NCBI RefSeq assembly: GCF_024294785.1
Contig: NZ_JANCLT010000003.1
Location: 1-64,000, forward strand
Direction of reading: 5' to 3'
DNA length: 64,000 nt
From: Ectobacillus ponti
Lineage (GTDB): Bacteria > Bacillota > Bacilli > Bacillales > Bacillaceae_G
The notes under the pieces are model-generated. The model did no database searches. It was not told the origin of the DNA and worked only from the letters and a program-made list of their open reading frames with translations. Both the position numbers and the translations under genes were made by a program. Positions 8,040 through 16,999 of this stretch are shown piece by piece; position 1 is the stretch's first letter, and every line of letters starts with the position of its first letter.

Positions 8040-8748
8040 TGTGTCCTTCGCCTATGAAGGACAGCGGCATGTGCTGCAGCAGCTGAGCTTTTCCGTGGAG
8101 AACGGGGAGTTTGTCAGCATCATCGGGCCGAGCGGCTGCGGTAAAAGCACCTTATTCCGCCTCATTCTGGGGCTGGAGCAGGGACAGGAGGGAGACATTC
8201 TCACCCAAAAGCAAGCCGGCTATATGCCGCAGCAGGATTCGCTGCTGCCTTGGCGGACGGCGGCCGAGAACGCCGCGCTGTCGCTGGAGTGTCAGGGGGC
8301 AAAGAAGAAGGAGGCTGTCCGCATCGCCGGAGAGTATTTTGCCGCATTCGGGCTGGATGGCTATCACAGCAAGTATCCAAAAGATTTGTCCGGTGGCATG
8401 CGGCAGCGGGTCTCCTTTCTTCGGACCTTTCTGACGGGGGCAGATTTGCTCCTGCTGGATGAGCCATTCAGCGCGCTGGATGCCATCACCAAGGTGAAAA
8501 TGCAGGAGTGGCTGCATGAGCAGCAGCGAAAGTGGGAGAAAACGGTTTTGTTCATTACGCATGATGTGGAGGAGGCACTGTTTCTCTCACAGCGCATCTT
8601 CGTTATAACAGAAACGCCGATCCGGCACATGCGGGAAGTTGTCGTGCCGCTGCCGGCGAAGCGGGAGCGCCACGACTTGAGCCGCCCTGAACTCGTCAGC
8701 CTGAAGGAAGAACTGCTGGAGCTGCTGAAGGAAGGGGTGCGGCTATGA
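8014..8748 (+). CDS. thiZ: Thiamine-precursor ABC importer, ATP-binding subunit (ThiZ-type)
   Basis: 244 residues. Walker A GPSGCGKST at 38-46, signature LSGGMRQ at 125-131 and Walker B LLLLDEP near 145-151. The sequence resembles the nitrate/taurine/NMT1 class of importer ATPases. The ATG lies inside the end of tenA with AAGGAG about 13 bases before it, indicating translational coupling. With the next two genes it forms a likely importer for HMP or formylaminopyrimidine; the substrate follows from context (tenA, TPP control). Confidence 0.88.
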   Translation: MNRQLSFSNVSFAYEGQRHVLQQLSFSVENGEFVSIIGPSGCGKSTLFRLILGLEQGQEGDILTQKQAGYMPQQDSLLPWRTAAENAALSLECQGAKKKEAVRIAGEYFAAFGLDGYHSKYPKDLSGGMRQRVSFLRTFLTGADLLLLDEPFSALDAITKVKMQEWLHEQQRKWEKTVLFITHDVEEALFLSQRIFVITETPIRHMREVVVPLPAKRERHDLSRPELVSLKEELLELLKEGVRL

Positions 8749-9497
8749 AACGGACATTGACCCATGTACCGGCTGTGCTTACGGCGCTTATTTTGCTTGC
8801 TGCTTGGGAAGCAGGTGCCCGCTGGCTGGATGCCATGTACATTTTGCCATCTCCGACAGCGATTTTGCAGAAGATCTGGACGGTGCGAAGTGTGCTGCTG
8901 GCTGTTCATTTGCCTGCCACTCTGCTTGTCACTGTCATTGGCCTTGGCATCTCTATTGTGCTTGGCACCGGGCTGGCTGTCCTGATGAGCGCCAGCAAAT
9001 GGATGGAGAGTATTTTTTATCCGCTTCTGGTGGCTTCACAAACCATTCCAACGACAGCGCTTGCTCCCTTATTTGTGCTCTGGTTCGGCTATTCCATTTG
9101 GAGCAAGGTGGTTGTCACGGTTCTCATCACCTTTTTCCCGATTGCCGTGAATACCTATGACGGTCTGCGGTCAGTGAAAAAGGAATGGGAGGAGCTGCTC
9201 TTTACATACGGTGCATCAAAGCGCGCCTTATTTTTCAAATTGAAGCTGCCGGCGGCCCTGCCGTACTTTTTCTCCGCCCTCAAGGTGGCGGTTCCGATGA
9301 GCGTCATCGGCGCAGCCATCGGGGAATGGCTCGGTGCGCAGGCAGGCCTTGGCTATTTCAGCAAACGCATGATGACACAGCTCGACGGAGCAGGCGTGTT
9401 TGCGCCGATTGTTCTCCTTTCTCTGTTGGCCATGCTGTTTGTTGGCATTGTGTCGCTGCTTGAAAAAAAATGGATTCATTGGAGGAATCATCTATGA
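8745..9497 (+). CDS. thiX: Thiamine-precursor ABC importer, permease subunit (ThiX-type)
   Basis: 250 residues with about six hydrophobic segments. The inner-membrane-component loop lies around ELLFTYGASKRALFFKLKLPAALPYF, a BPD_transp_1 EAA-type motif that contacts the ATPase. The start ATG overlaps the stop of the ATPase gene (ATGA), and the next gene starts at this gene's stop in the same way. It acts in the cytoplasmic membrane with the neighbouring ATPase and lipoprotein. Confidence 0.88.
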   Translation: MKRTLTHVPAVLTALILLAAWEAGARWLDAMYILPSPTAILQKIWTVRSVLLAVHLPATLLVTVIGLGISIVLGTGLAVLMSASKWMESIFYPLLVASQTIPTTALAPLFVLWFGYSIWSKVVVTVLITFFPIAVNTYDGLRSVKKEWEELLFTYGASKRALFFKLKLPAALPYFFSALKVAVPMSVIGAAIGEWLGAQAGLGYFSKRMMTQLDGAGVFAPIVLLSLLAMLFVGIVSLLEKKWIHWRNHL

Positions 9498-10498
9498 AGC
9501 TTATAAAATATCTCATGACTGCGGTCCTGATGCTGGGCATCCTTTCGGGGTGTGCCACAAAAACAACAAGCTCAGCAGGGAACAAGCAGGAAAAGGAAGT
9601 TACGGTGGTGCTGGACTGGTACCCGAATGCCGTACATAGCTTCCTGTATGCCGCCATTGAAAAGGGATACTTCAAGGAAGAAGGCATCAATGTAAAGATT
9701 CAGTTTCCGGCAAATCCGACCGACCCGCTTACGCTAACAGCGGCGGGAAAAGCGACAGTCGGACTGTATTATCAGCCGGATGTCGTCATTGCCCGGGCAA
9801 ATGAAGGAGTGCCGGTTACCTCTATTGGAGCGGTTGTCCGTTCTCCCCTGAACCACGTTGTGTCCCTGGAAGCAGCAGGCATCAAGTCACCGAAGGATTT
9901 GGAAGGAAAGACGGTCGGTTCTTCCGGCACGCCATTGAGCGAGGAATATGTAAAAGCGATGGTGAAGCAGGACGGCGGAGACCCAAGCAAGGTGAAAATT
10001 GTAGACGTTGGCTTTGATTTGGTGGCGGCGCTGATTACCAAGAAGGTAGATGCCGTGACAGGCGCTTACATCAACCATGAGGTTCCTGTTCTGCGCCATG
10101 AGGGCTATCCGCCTGCTTACTTCGATCCAGCGAAATACGGTGTCCCGAATTATTATGAGCTGGTCTTTGTGACTGGGGACAGCACGCTGAAGAAGGACAA
10201 GAAAACGCTGCAGGCCTTCCTGCGCGGCGCACAAAAAGGCTATGAATTTATGAAACAGAATCCGGATGAGGCGCTGAAGATTCTGCTGGCCCATCAGGAG
10301 AAGGAAAACTTCCCGCTCATTCCTGAGGTGGAGAAGGAAAGCATGAATATTTTGCTTGGGAAAATGGAAAGCCCGCAGGAAGCGTTCCTGTCACAAACGT
10401 CAGCCTCTTGGGAAGAGCAAAACAAATGGCTGAAGGACAAGGGGATGGCCAAGCAAATGGTTCCGGCGGATGAGCTGTTCCACGACATTTTGAAGTAG
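9494..10498 (+). CDS. thiY: Thiamine-precursor ABC importer, substrate-binding lipoprotein (ThiY, NMT1/THI5-like)
   Basis: 334 residues. A lipoprotein signal peptide ends in LSGC with the lipid-carrying Cys at about residue 20. The mature part begins VTVVLDWYPNAVHSFLYAA, characteristic of NMT1/THI5-like HMP-binding proteins, and includes KDLEGKTVGSSG. The start at 9494 overlaps the permease stop (ATGA) and directly yields the signal peptide; the in-frame ATG at 9470 would add eight polar residues before it. The protein should sit on the outer face of the membrane and deliver pyrimidine precursors to ThiX/ThiZ. Confidence 0.9.
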   Translation: MKLIKYLMTAVLMLGILSGCATKTTSSAGNKQEKEVTVVLDWYPNAVHSFLYAAIEKGYFKEEGINVKIQFPANPTDPLTLTAAGKATVGLYYQPDVVIARANEGVPVTSIGAVVRSPLNHVVSLEAAGIKSPKDLEGKTVGSSGTPLSEEYVKAMVKQDGGDPSKVKIVDVGFDLVAALITKKVDAVTGAYINHEVPVLRHEGYPPAYFDPAKYGVPNYYELVFVTGDSTLKKDKKTLQAFLRGAQKGYEFMKQNPDEALKILLAHQEKENFPLIPEVEKESMNILLGKMESPQEAFLSQTSASWEEQNKWLKDKGMAKQMVPADELFHDILK

Positions 10499-10506
10499 GT
10501 GCTGAA

Positions 10507-11109
10507 ATGGGGAGGGGCTTTCATCTTGTTTCAAACGGCCGCATGAGCTTTGAGGAAATGGCGGCGGCAGCGAAGGAGGCAGATTTCCTGCATCTTCGGG
10601 AGCCGGGAAAAAGCGCCAGAGAATTGAGTGAGGGAATTGAACTGCTGCTGAAGCAGGGTGTCCTGCCGGAAAAAATCATTGTCAATGATAGGGTGGATGT
10701 TGCCATGGCGAAGGGTGTGCATGGTGTACAGCTCGGGTACCGCAGCCTATCTGTTGCGGAGGTGAAGAGAGTGTGGCCGAATGTACGGACCGGCTGCTCT
10801 GTGCATTCTCTTGGGGAGGCAGAGGCGGCAGCCGCTTGCGGGGCGGATTGGCTCATCTATGGCCATATTTTTTCAACGAACTCCAAGGCCGGCGTGCCTC
10901 CAAGAGGGCTGGCAGAGCTGGCACTGATTGGAGAGCGGGTGCCGGTTCCGGTTCCGGTCATTGCCATCGGCGGCATGACTCCCGGGCGGATAGCGGAAGT
11001 CATGGAGGCCGGCGCGGCTGGCATTGCAGTGATGTCAGGGATCTGGGAGGCAGCAGATCCGGCTGCAGAGGTAAGGAAGTACCAAGAAGTCCTAAAGGGG
11101 ATGAGATGA
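10507..11109 (+). CDS. tenI: Thiazole tautomerase (TenI)
   Basis: 200 residues with a TIM-barrel fold related to ThiE. The catalytic His is visible in IYGHIFST (about residue 120, matching His122 of B. subtilis TenI). PVIAIGGMTP forms the phosphate-binding loop and IAVMSGIW is C-terminal. TenI aromatises the thiazole product made by ThiG. It lacks the full substrate set expected of ThiE, so thiamine-phosphate synthase is a less likely alternative. The start follows thiY by 8 bases with a weak ribosome-binding site. Confidence 0.88.
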   Translation: MGRGFHLVSNGRMSFEEMAAAAKEADFLHLREPGKSARELSEGIELLLKQGVLPEKIIVNDRVDVAMAKGVHGVQLGYRSLSVAEVKRVWPNVRTGCSVHSLGEAEAAAACGADWLIYGHIFSTNSKAGVPPRGLAELALIGERVPVPVPVIAIGGMTPGRIAEVMEAGAAGIAVMSGIWEAADPAAEVRKYQEVLKGMR

Positions 11110-12227
11110 TGAAGGGGTATGATGTTGTAATCATTGGCGGCGGTGTCATCGGCTGTTCCGTCGCTTACAGTCTATCCGGACGCGGCATGCGGGTGGCAGT
11201 GGTGGAACGTGCGCAGATTGGGGCGGAGGCATCGAATGCGGCTGCCGGCCTGCTGGGTGTGCAGGCCGAGTGGGATGAGCACGATCCGCTGTTTGAATTG
11301 GCGCGGCAAAGCCGGGCATTGTTCCCAAAGGTCGCTGTGCGCTTGCGGGAGCAAACCGGCATCGATATTGGCTACGAGGAAAAGGGGATTTACCGGGTGG
11401 CCCAGACGGATGGAGAGGCAGAGCGGCTGCAGTATATCATGCAGTGGCAGCGTCAAACCGGGGAAGCGTGTGAACTCATGGACGGGACAGAGCTGCGGGA
11501 GCGGGAGCCGCATTTGTCCTCCTCCATTATGAGTGCTTTGTTTTGCCCGCAGGACGGCCATGTGCTGGCACCTGATTTAACAAAAGCCTTTGCTCACGGT
11601 GCGGCCGCCTTGGGAGCGCATATTTATGAAGGCACAGAGGTACAGCGGCTCATTGTGGAGAATGGAAGAGTAACCGGAGTTGCCACGACTGCAGGAGTGT
11701 TCAGCTGCGATAAGGTCGTGACAGCAGCGGGTGCATGGAGCACGCCATTCCTGCAGCAGCCGGAGTGGGGGACCTATCCGGTGAAAGGGGAAATGGTTGC
11801 AGTCAAAAGCTATCGCCCGCTGCTGGCGGCTCCTATTTTTCAGGATGGCTTTTACCTCGTACCAAAGCGGGGCGGCCGCATCCTGATCGGGGCGACAAAG
11901 GTGGAGGGCAGCTATCAAAAGCATGTGGAGGCAGGCAGCGTGGCTTCCCTGTTGGAACGGGCAGCCTCTCTTTTACCGGATATTCGCACAGCTGAATGGG
12001 ACGGGGCATGGTCCGGCTTGCGTCCGCAGTCCCGCCAGCAAATGCCGTATATCGGTCCTCATCCAGAAATGGAAGGAATGTATGTATGCACCGGCCATTA
12101 CCGCAATGGAATTTTGCTTGCGCCTGTCACAGGAGAGCATATGGCCGATGTCATAGAAGGAAAGGAACAGGTGAACCTGTTGCAGGCCTTAGTAAAGGGG
12201 AGGGAGCAGCTTGCTTCTGCAAATTAA
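11106..12227 (+). CDS. thiO: Glycine oxidase (ThiO)
   Basis: 373 residues. The N-terminal FAD-binding motif VVIIGGGVIGCSVAYSL is followed by VVE at the end of the second beta strand. The C-terminal GAWSGLRPQSRQQMPYIG is typical of the DadA/ThiO family. ThiO oxidises glycine to dehydroglycine, one of three thiazole building blocks in aerobic bacilli. The start is ATG 11106 (or the adjacent ATG 11109), overlapping the tenI stop, with AAAGGGGATGAG upstream. Any start further upstream would overlap tenI. Confidence 0.92.
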   Translation: MMKGYDVVIIGGGVIGCSVAYSLSGRGMRVAVVERAQIGAEASNAAAGLLGVQAEWDEHDPLFELARQSRALFPKVAVRLREQTGIDIGYEEKGIYRVAQTDGEAERLQYIMQWQRQTGEACELMDGTELREREPHLSSSIMSALFCPQDGHVLAPDLTKAFAHGAAALGAHIYEGTEVQRLIVENGRVTGVATTAGVFSCDKVVTAAGAWSTPFLQQPEWGTYPVKGEMVAVKSYRPLLAAPIFQDGFYLVPKRGGRILIGATKVEGSYQKHVEAGSVASLLERAASLLPDIRTAEWDGAWSGLRPQSRQQMPYIGPHPEMEGMYVCTGHYRNGILLAPVTGEHMADVIEGKEQVNLLQALVKGREQLASAN

Positions 12228-12414
12228 CGGGAGAAAGATAGAGGTGCCTGAGGAAATTGGGACAGTGGAACAGCTTTTGGGTCACTTCGGATTGGAAGGA
12301 AAAATCGTTGTCGTAGAGCAAAATGGCAGTATCGTAGAGAAGCAGCAGCATCGGGACACATCTGTGTTTGCCGGTGACCAAATTGAGATCGTAACATTCG
12401 TAGGAGGCGGTTAA
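12211..12414 (+). CDS. thiS: Sulfur carrier protein ThiS
   Basis: 67 residues with a ubiquitin-like fold and the required C-terminal glycines (VTFVGGG; one more Gly than the usual GG). The start codon is TTG at 12211, inside the last 17 bases of thiO, with AAAGGGGAGGG 6-16 bases upstream. ThiF adenylates the C-terminus, which is then thiocarboxylated and gives sulfur to ThiG. Confidence 0.92.
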   Translation: MLLQINGRKIEVPEEIGTVEQLLGHFGLEGKIVVVEQNGSIVEKQQHRDTSVFAGDQIEIVTFVGGG

Positions 12415-13187
12415 TGATGTTGAAAATTGGTCCATATTCGTTTGAATCCCGATTGCTGTTGGGAACAGGGAAGTTTCCTGATTATGATGTGCAGCGGCAG
12501 GCGGTAGAGGAGTCTGAGGCGGAAATTTTGACGTTTGCGGTGCGCCGCATGAATATTTTTGAAGCGAACCAGCCGAATCTGCTGGATAAGCTGGATGTCA
12601 CGAAATATACCCTGCTGCCGAATACTGCGGGTGCATCTACTGCGGAAGAAGCGGTGCGGATTGCCCGCCTAGCGAAAGCATCCGGCTTGTGCGACATGAT
12701 CAAAGTGGAGGTCATCGGCGACCCGAAAACCTTGCTGCCTGATCCGGTGGAGACATTAAAGGCAAGCGAGCAGCTGCTGGCGGAAGGCTTTATCGTTCTG
12801 CCATACACGTCTGATGATGTGCTGCTTGCCAAGCGTCTGCAGGATCTTGGCGTGCACGCTATCATGCCGGGAGCATCCCCGATCGGCTCAGGGCTGGGCA
12901 TTGTCAATCCGTTGAACTTAAGCTTTATCATTGAACAGGCACGTGTTCCGGTCATTGTGGATGCCGGCCTTGGCAGCCCGGCAGATGCCGCCAAGGCCAT
13001 GGAAATGGGCGCAGACGGCGTCCTGCTGAACACGGCTGTATCCGGTGCCAAGGATCCGGTGAAAATGGCGGCAGCCATGAAGCTTGGAATTCAGGCCGGC
13101 CGGCTTGGCTTTGAAGCAGGCCGCATTGCCCGCAAGCGCTATGCGACTGCCAGCAGCCCTTTGGAAGGGATGAGCGTGCTTGAATAG
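12414..13187 (+). CDS. thiG: Thiazole synthase (ThiG)
   Basis: 257 residues. The N-terminal [10 protein letters not shown] is diagnostic. The Schiff-base Lys lies in [10 protein letters not shown] at about residue 97. The phosphate-binding end is [29 protein letters not shown]. ThiG condenses deoxyxylulose 5-phosphate, dehydroglycine and ThiS-thiocarboxylate. The ATG shares one base with the thiS stop (TAATG), so the two are coupled. Confidence 0.97.
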   Translation: MMLKIGPYSFESRLLLGTGKFPDYDVQRQAVEESEAEILTFAVRRMNIFEANQPNLLDKLDVTKYTLLPNTAGASTAEEAVRIARLAKASGLCDMIKVEVIGDPKTLLPDPVETLKASEQLLAEGFIVLPYTSDDVLLAKRLQDLGVHAIMPGASPIGSGLGIVNPLNLSFIIEQARVPVIVDAGLGSPADAAKAMEMGADGVLLNTAVSGAKDPVKMAAAMKLGIQAGRLGFEAGRIARKRYATASSPLEGMSVLE

Positions 13188-14190
13188 ATATTCCCGCCAG
13201 GTTCTATTCAAGCCAATTGGAGAAGCCGGCCAGTCGGCCTTGCAGGAGAAGCATGCGCTGATTATCGGGGCAGGGGCACTCGGCAGCGGAAATGCTGAAA
13301 TGCTTGTCCGTGCCGGTGTCGGCCGTGTAACAATCGTGGACCGTGATTATGTGGATTGGAGCAACCTGCAGCGCCAGCAGCTGTATGCGGAGCTGGACGC
13401 GGCCGGACAATTGCCAAAGGCTGCGGCAGCCAAACGGCGGCTCCAGGCCATCAACAGTGAGGTGGAGATTGTCATCCATGTGGCGGATGCAACGGCAGAG
13501 CTCCTGGAGCGGCTGGCTGCGGATGCGGATGTCATCATCGATGCGACAGACAACTTTGAAACGCGCTTTATCATCAACGATGTGGCACAGAAGCTGGGAG
13601 TTCCCTGGATTTATGGAGCCTGTGTCGGCAGCTATGGCATTTCCTATACAATTTTGCCGGGAGAGACACCCTGCCTGTCCTGCTTGCTGCAGACCATTCC
13701 GCTTGGCGGGGCGACCTGCGACACGGCCGGCATCATTTCGCCGGCTGTGTCCATGACCGTCTCCCATCAGGTGGCGGAAGCACTGAAGCTGCTGAGCGGA
13801 AACCGGGAGGCGCTGCGACGCGAGCTCGTCTCCTTCGATGTATGGTCCAACGAATATTCGGCTGTCCGCGTGCAGGCCATGAAGAAGGAGAGCTGTCCTT
13901 CCTGTGGGCCCGATGCGGTCCACCCTTACTTACAGCGGGAAAATACGTCACAGGCAGCCGTGCTGTGCGGCCGCGACACCGTGCAAATCCGTTTGCCGCA
14001 AGCAGTGCCCATTGAAGAGTACAGACGGAATTTGCCGCCTCATGCGGAGCATATTGTACAGAATCCGTATCTACTGTCCTTCTCCCTGGATGGAAAGCGG
14101 TTTGTCCTGTTCCGTGACGGCCGATTGCTCCTCCATGGAACAAAGGACATTACAGAGGCGCGGACAATCTATCACCGTTACTTTGGATAA
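13180..14190 (+). CDS. thiF: ThiS adenylyltransferase (ThiF/MoeB family)
   Basis: 336 residues. The nucleotide-binding motif [20 protein letters not shown] is followed by [16 protein letters not shown] and [11 protein letters not shown]. Two CxxC pairs (PCLSCLL and SCPSCG) would bind zinc. No rhodanese domain follows; the C-terminal 80 residues are a ubiquitin-like-binding tail. The start codon is TTG, overlapping the end of thiG by 8 bases, with AAGGGATGAG upstream. It is the last gene of the operon; a strong terminator follows and no thiD is present here. Confidence 0.92.
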   Translation: MNRYSRQVLFKPIGEAGQSALQEKHALIIGAGALGSGNAEMLVRAGVGRVTIVDRDYVDWSNLQRQQLYAELDAAGQLPKAAAAKRRLQAINSEVEIVIHVADATAELLERLAADADVIIDATDNFETRFIINDVAQKLGVPWIYGACVGSYGISYTILPGETPCLSCLLQTIPLGGATCDTAGIISPAVSMTVSHQVAEALKLLSGNREALRRELVSFDVWSNEYSAVRVQAMKKESCPSCGPDAVHPYLQRENTSQAAVLCGRDTVQIRLPQAVPIEEYRRNLPPHAEHIVQNPYLLSFSLDGKRFVLFRDGRLLLHGTKDITEARTIYHRYFG

Positions 14191-14194
14191 TGCA

Positions 14195-14235
14195 GGGGTG
14201 GCCCAAGTGCTTGAGCATAAGGGCCACCCTTTTTT
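14195..14235 (+). terminator. Terminator of the thiamine operon
   Basis: Stem GGGTGGCCC / GGGCCACCC followed by six T. Confidence 0.9.
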
Positions 14236-14253
14236 GTGCTCCCGTAATGGGGC

Positions 14254-14397
14254 GAAACAATCAATAGTGTGATGGAACAAAACAGAAGGATAGGAAACAA
14301 TCCCATCAATAGAATTTGTAGTGGTGGAACAAAAAAGTGTGAAAACGGAACAATTATTCCGAAAAATGGAACAAATATCTCGGAAAATGAAACAATT
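14254..14397. repeat. Degenerate repeats of GGAACAA/GAAACAAT at about 21-base spacing
   Basis: Seven copies of a GRAACAA core start at 14254, 14274, 14293, 14326, 14347, 14368 and 14389. The last four are exactly 21 bases apart. The region (14236-14520) has no supported gene; the only frame through it encodes repeated NGT-like triplets produced by the repeat itself. Confidence 0.6.
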
Positions 14398-14520
14398 CTT
14401 GCCGGAGAGTCACTTCCATTCCACCATATGTCTCCTTTGGGGCTGCTGCTGGATCAAAATATATAGCGTTTCGCGCTGAGAGAACCATTTTGCAGCAGGA
14501 ATTGTCACACCGAATATGGA

Positions 14521-14552
14521 AAAGGGGAGCCCATTCACCCCAAAGGCTCCTT
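14521..14552 (-). terminator. Weak terminator downstream of the PLP enzyme gene
   Basis: On the minus strand GGAGCC / GGCTCC forms a short stem followed by CCTTTTCC. It is weaker than the other terminators here. Confidence 0.4.
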
Positions 14553-14562
14553 CAGTCCGTCC

Positions 14563-15735
14563 TTATTGCAAAGCTTGCTCCAAATCGGCAATGAGCTCCT
14601 GTACGGGTTCCAGTCCGACAGCAAGCCGGATTAGGCCGGGGCTGAAGCCTTGCTGCCGCAGCTGTTCCTCATTGTAGCCATAATTCGGAGAGAGGGCGAG
14701 GCTTTCAAAGGAGCCGTATGAGAGGCCGATCCGAAATACCTGCAGCTTGTCGATGACCTGTTGTACTGCCTCATAGCTTTCTTCCTGTAAAGTGAAGGTC
14801 AGGAGGCCGGAGTATCCATGCAACTGCCTCAGTCCCAGTTCATAGTCCGGATGGGAGGGGAGCCCTGGATACTGCACCTGGGCCACCGCGCCGTGAGACG
14901 AAAGGAACCGGGCCACTTGAAGGGCGTTCTCCTCGTGGGCCTTCATGCGCAGCGGCAAGGTCCGCAGCCCCCGCAGCAGCAGCGAAGCAACTGCCGGCGC
15001 CATGATGCCGCCATACAGCAGGTATTCCTTCTCAAACAGCTCTTTCATGACGGCAGCACTCGTAATAACGGCACCGCCAACCAAATCACTGTGTCCGCCC
15101 AAGTATTTGGAAGCCGAATGAACCACGATGTCAAAGCCATACAGCAGCGGCTTTTGAAACAGCGGTGTCGCCCATGTATTATCAATAATGGTCCGGATGC
15201 CGCGTGATTTTGCCAAATCCGCCACCCCCTGCAAGTCCACAAGGCGCAACTGCAAATCCGTCGGGCTTTCCACGTAGATGACCTTCGTGCCAGGCTGAAT
15301 CGCGCTTGCGATGTCAGCAATGTCCACAGAAGGGACAACCGAATGGGTGATGCCGAACTTCTGCAGATATGTAATCAAATCCATGGTTTGCTGGTACACA
15401 TGGCTGACACAAAGGATATGGTCGCCGCTCTGCAGACTATTGTGCAGGGCGGCGCTGATGGCAGCCGCGCCGGAGGCGAAGCATTTGCAGCGCTCGCCCC
15501 GCTCCAGCGCCGCAAGCTTTTTCTCGGCGATTTCCACAGTAGGGTTTGTGCCGCGCCAATACACGTAGCTTTTACGTTCATCCGCCACTGCCTGTCCGAG
15601 TTCATCCAAGGTTGGATACAAGAACAGGCTGTTGCCGAACGTGGGCGGAATGACTGCTTCGAGAAAGCGCTCAGGGTCTTCTCCTTCATACAAGCAAATG
15701 CGTTTGTCTTCATCATATTGATCCTGCAGAAGCAT
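14563..15735 (-). CDS. Cys/Met-metabolism PLP-dependent enzyme (cystathionine gamma-synthase/lyase-like)
   Basis: 390 residues. The PLP Lys is in HSASKYLGGHSDLVGG at about residue 210. Also visible are ERGERCKCFASGAAA (phosphate-binding) and VIYVESPTDLQLRLVDL. Family members catalyse gamma- or beta-elimination and replacement on cystathionine, homocysteine or methionine; the exact reaction cannot be told by eye. It is monocistronic. No S-box or T-box is visible upstream, unlike the ABC operon at 18-21.8 kb. The ribosome-binding site GGAGGAAGGCG precedes the ATG. Confidence 0.85.
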   Translation of the reverse strand: MLLQDQYDEDKRICLYEGEDPERFLEAVIPPTFGNSLFLYPTLDELGQAVADERKSYVYWRGTNPTVEIAEKKLAALERGERCKCFASGAAAISAALHNSLQSGDHILCVSHVYQQTMDLITYLQKFGITHSVVPSVDIADIASAIQPGTKVIYVESPTDLQLRLVDLQGVADLAKSRGIRTIIDNTWATPLFQKPLLYGFDIVVHSASKYLGGHSDLVGGAVITSAAVMKELFEKEYLLYGGIMAPAVASLLLRGLRTLPLRMKAHEENALQVARFLSSHGAVAQVQYPGLPSHPDYELGLRQLHGYSGLLTFTLQEESYEAVQQVIDKLQVFRIGLSYGSFESLALSPNYGYNEEQLRQQGFSPGLIRLAVGLEPVQELIADLEQALQ

Positions 15736-15868
15736 ACGCCTTCCTCCATTCTGTAGTTCGCTCTGTCCTCAGTATGGAGAGAAAGGCAAATTTCATGCGC
15801 AAAAAATTTTATGTCATGAATAAACCTTGCTATACTACATAATAAGCTATAAGAGATGGGGGAAGGAA

Positions 15869-16723
15869 ATGCTGCAACATACAGGATTAGTGCTTGAGGG
15901 CGGCGGCATGCGCGGCGTGTATACAGCCGGTGTGCTGGAGTATTTTATGGAAAAGGATTTGTATTTCCCGTACACAATCGGGGTGTCCGCGGGGGCGTGC
16001 AATGCCGCGTCTTACCTGGCGCGGCAGAAGGAACGCAATAAGCAGGTAAACATCGGCTACATCAATCATCCCAACTACTTATCCTACAAAAACCTGTGGC
16101 GGAAGCGGCAGCTGTTTGACATGGATTTTATTTTTCGGGAAATACCGACACAGCATGTGCCGTTTGACTTCAATACGTATCGGGATGCATCAGAGCGGTT
16201 CCTGATCGGCACAACGGATTGTGAGACAGGGCAGCCGGTGTATTTTGACAAGGAAGGCACCGATGAAGAAATGCTGCTGCTGCTGCAGGCATCCAGTTCG
16301 CTTCCGTTCGTGGCGCCGATTGTGGAGTTCCGGGGGAAGAAGCTGCTCGATGGCGGCATTTCCGATCCGATTCCGCTGCGCAAATCCCAGCAGGACGGCA
16401 ACGTGAAAAACATCCTGATTCTGACGCGCAACCAGGGCTATCAGAAGAAAAAATCCAGCTTTGGTTGGGTGGCAGGCCGGGCGTACAGGCAGTATCCGAA
16501 GCTGGTGGAGAGTATGCTGAACCGATACCAGTCGTATAATGAAACGCTGCAATATATTGAGGAGCAGGAGCAGGAAGGAAAGGTGTTCCTCATCCGTCCG
16601 ATGGAGAAGCTGGAGGTTGGGCGCGTGGAAAAGGATCCGCAGAAGCTGGAAGCATTATATATGCAGGGCTATCGCGATGCGGAGCGCCTGTATGATGGCC
16701 TGCAGCGTTTCCTGGAAAAATAG
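15869..16723 (+). CDS. Patatin-like phospholipase family protein (YjjU-like)
   Basis: 284 residues. The oxyanion loop GGGMRG lies near residues 11-16, the nucleophile elbow GVSAGACNA follows, and the catalytic Asp is in LLDGGISDPIPL. The start at 15869 is chosen because GGGGGAAGGA lies directly upstream; the in-frame ATG at 15827 has none. Patatins are Ser/Asp dyad lipid acyl hydrolases. No signal peptide is present, so cytosolic or membrane-peripheral action is expected. Confidence 0.88.
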   Translation: MLQHTGLVLEGGGMRGVYTAGVLEYFMEKDLYFPYTIGVSAGACNAASYLARQKERNKQVNIGYINHPNYLSYKNLWRKRQLFDMDFIFREIPTQHVPFDFNTYRDASERFLIGTTDCETGQPVYFDKEGTDEEMLLLLQASSSLPFVAPIVEFRGKKLLDGGISDPIPLRKSQQDGNVKNILILTRNQGYQKKKSSFGWVAGRAYRQYPKLVESMLNRYQSYNETLQYIEEQEQEGKVFLIRPMEKLEVGRVEKDPQKLEALYMQGYRDAERLYDGLQRFLEK

Positions 16724-16750
16724 GCTGACCCATTCGAGTCAGCCTCTTCG
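16716..16750. terminator. Bidirectional terminator between lipase and ECF operon
   Basis: Stem AGGCTGAC / GTCAGCCT. The minus-strand reading ends in ATTTTTCC; the plus-strand T tract is poor. Confidence 0.7.
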
Positions 16751-16759
16751 CCATGCGGG

Positions 16760-16999
16760 TCAAGGCTGGAGGAGCAGGGGCAAAAGCAGAAGCGGGATGG
16801 CCACGAGCAGCGAGCCGCCAACGACGGCCGTCATGTCCCGCCCAAGCAAGGGCTCAACCGGGTTGCTTGCCGGTGAGGTCAGAAAGCGAAGAAGCCGGTC
16901 CGCTCTGCTGCGTTTTCTCGGAAAATCCGGCACATCCACCTTATAGGCATCCAAATGCTGCTTCAATTTATGTTCCTTCTGAAAAGGATCTTGTGTCAA
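16760..16999 (-). CDS. Small membrane protein downstream of the ECF sigma gene, possible anti-sigma or regulator
   Basis: 79 residues. A charged N-terminal half (EHKLKQHLDAYKVDVPDFPRKRSRADRLLRF) is followed by one hydrophobic segment near residues 59-78 (GGSLLVAIPLLLLPLLL). It overlaps the sigma-factor gene by 32 bases, so translation is coupled. Size, topology and position match small anti-sigma or accessory membrane proteins such as those downstream of sigY in B. subtilis, but no zinc-binding anti-sigma motif is present. Function is inferred from context only. Confidence 0.65.
   Translation of the reverse strand: MTQDPFQKEHKLKQHLDAYKVDVPDFPRKRSRADRLLRFLTSPASNPVEPLLGRDMTAVVGGSLLVAIPLLLLPLLLQP

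Noticed and set aside
14269-14466. A 65-codon plus-strand frame in the repeat region
   Set aside because: Its composition (repeated NGT-like triplets) is created by the GGAACAA repeats; no ribosome-binding site.
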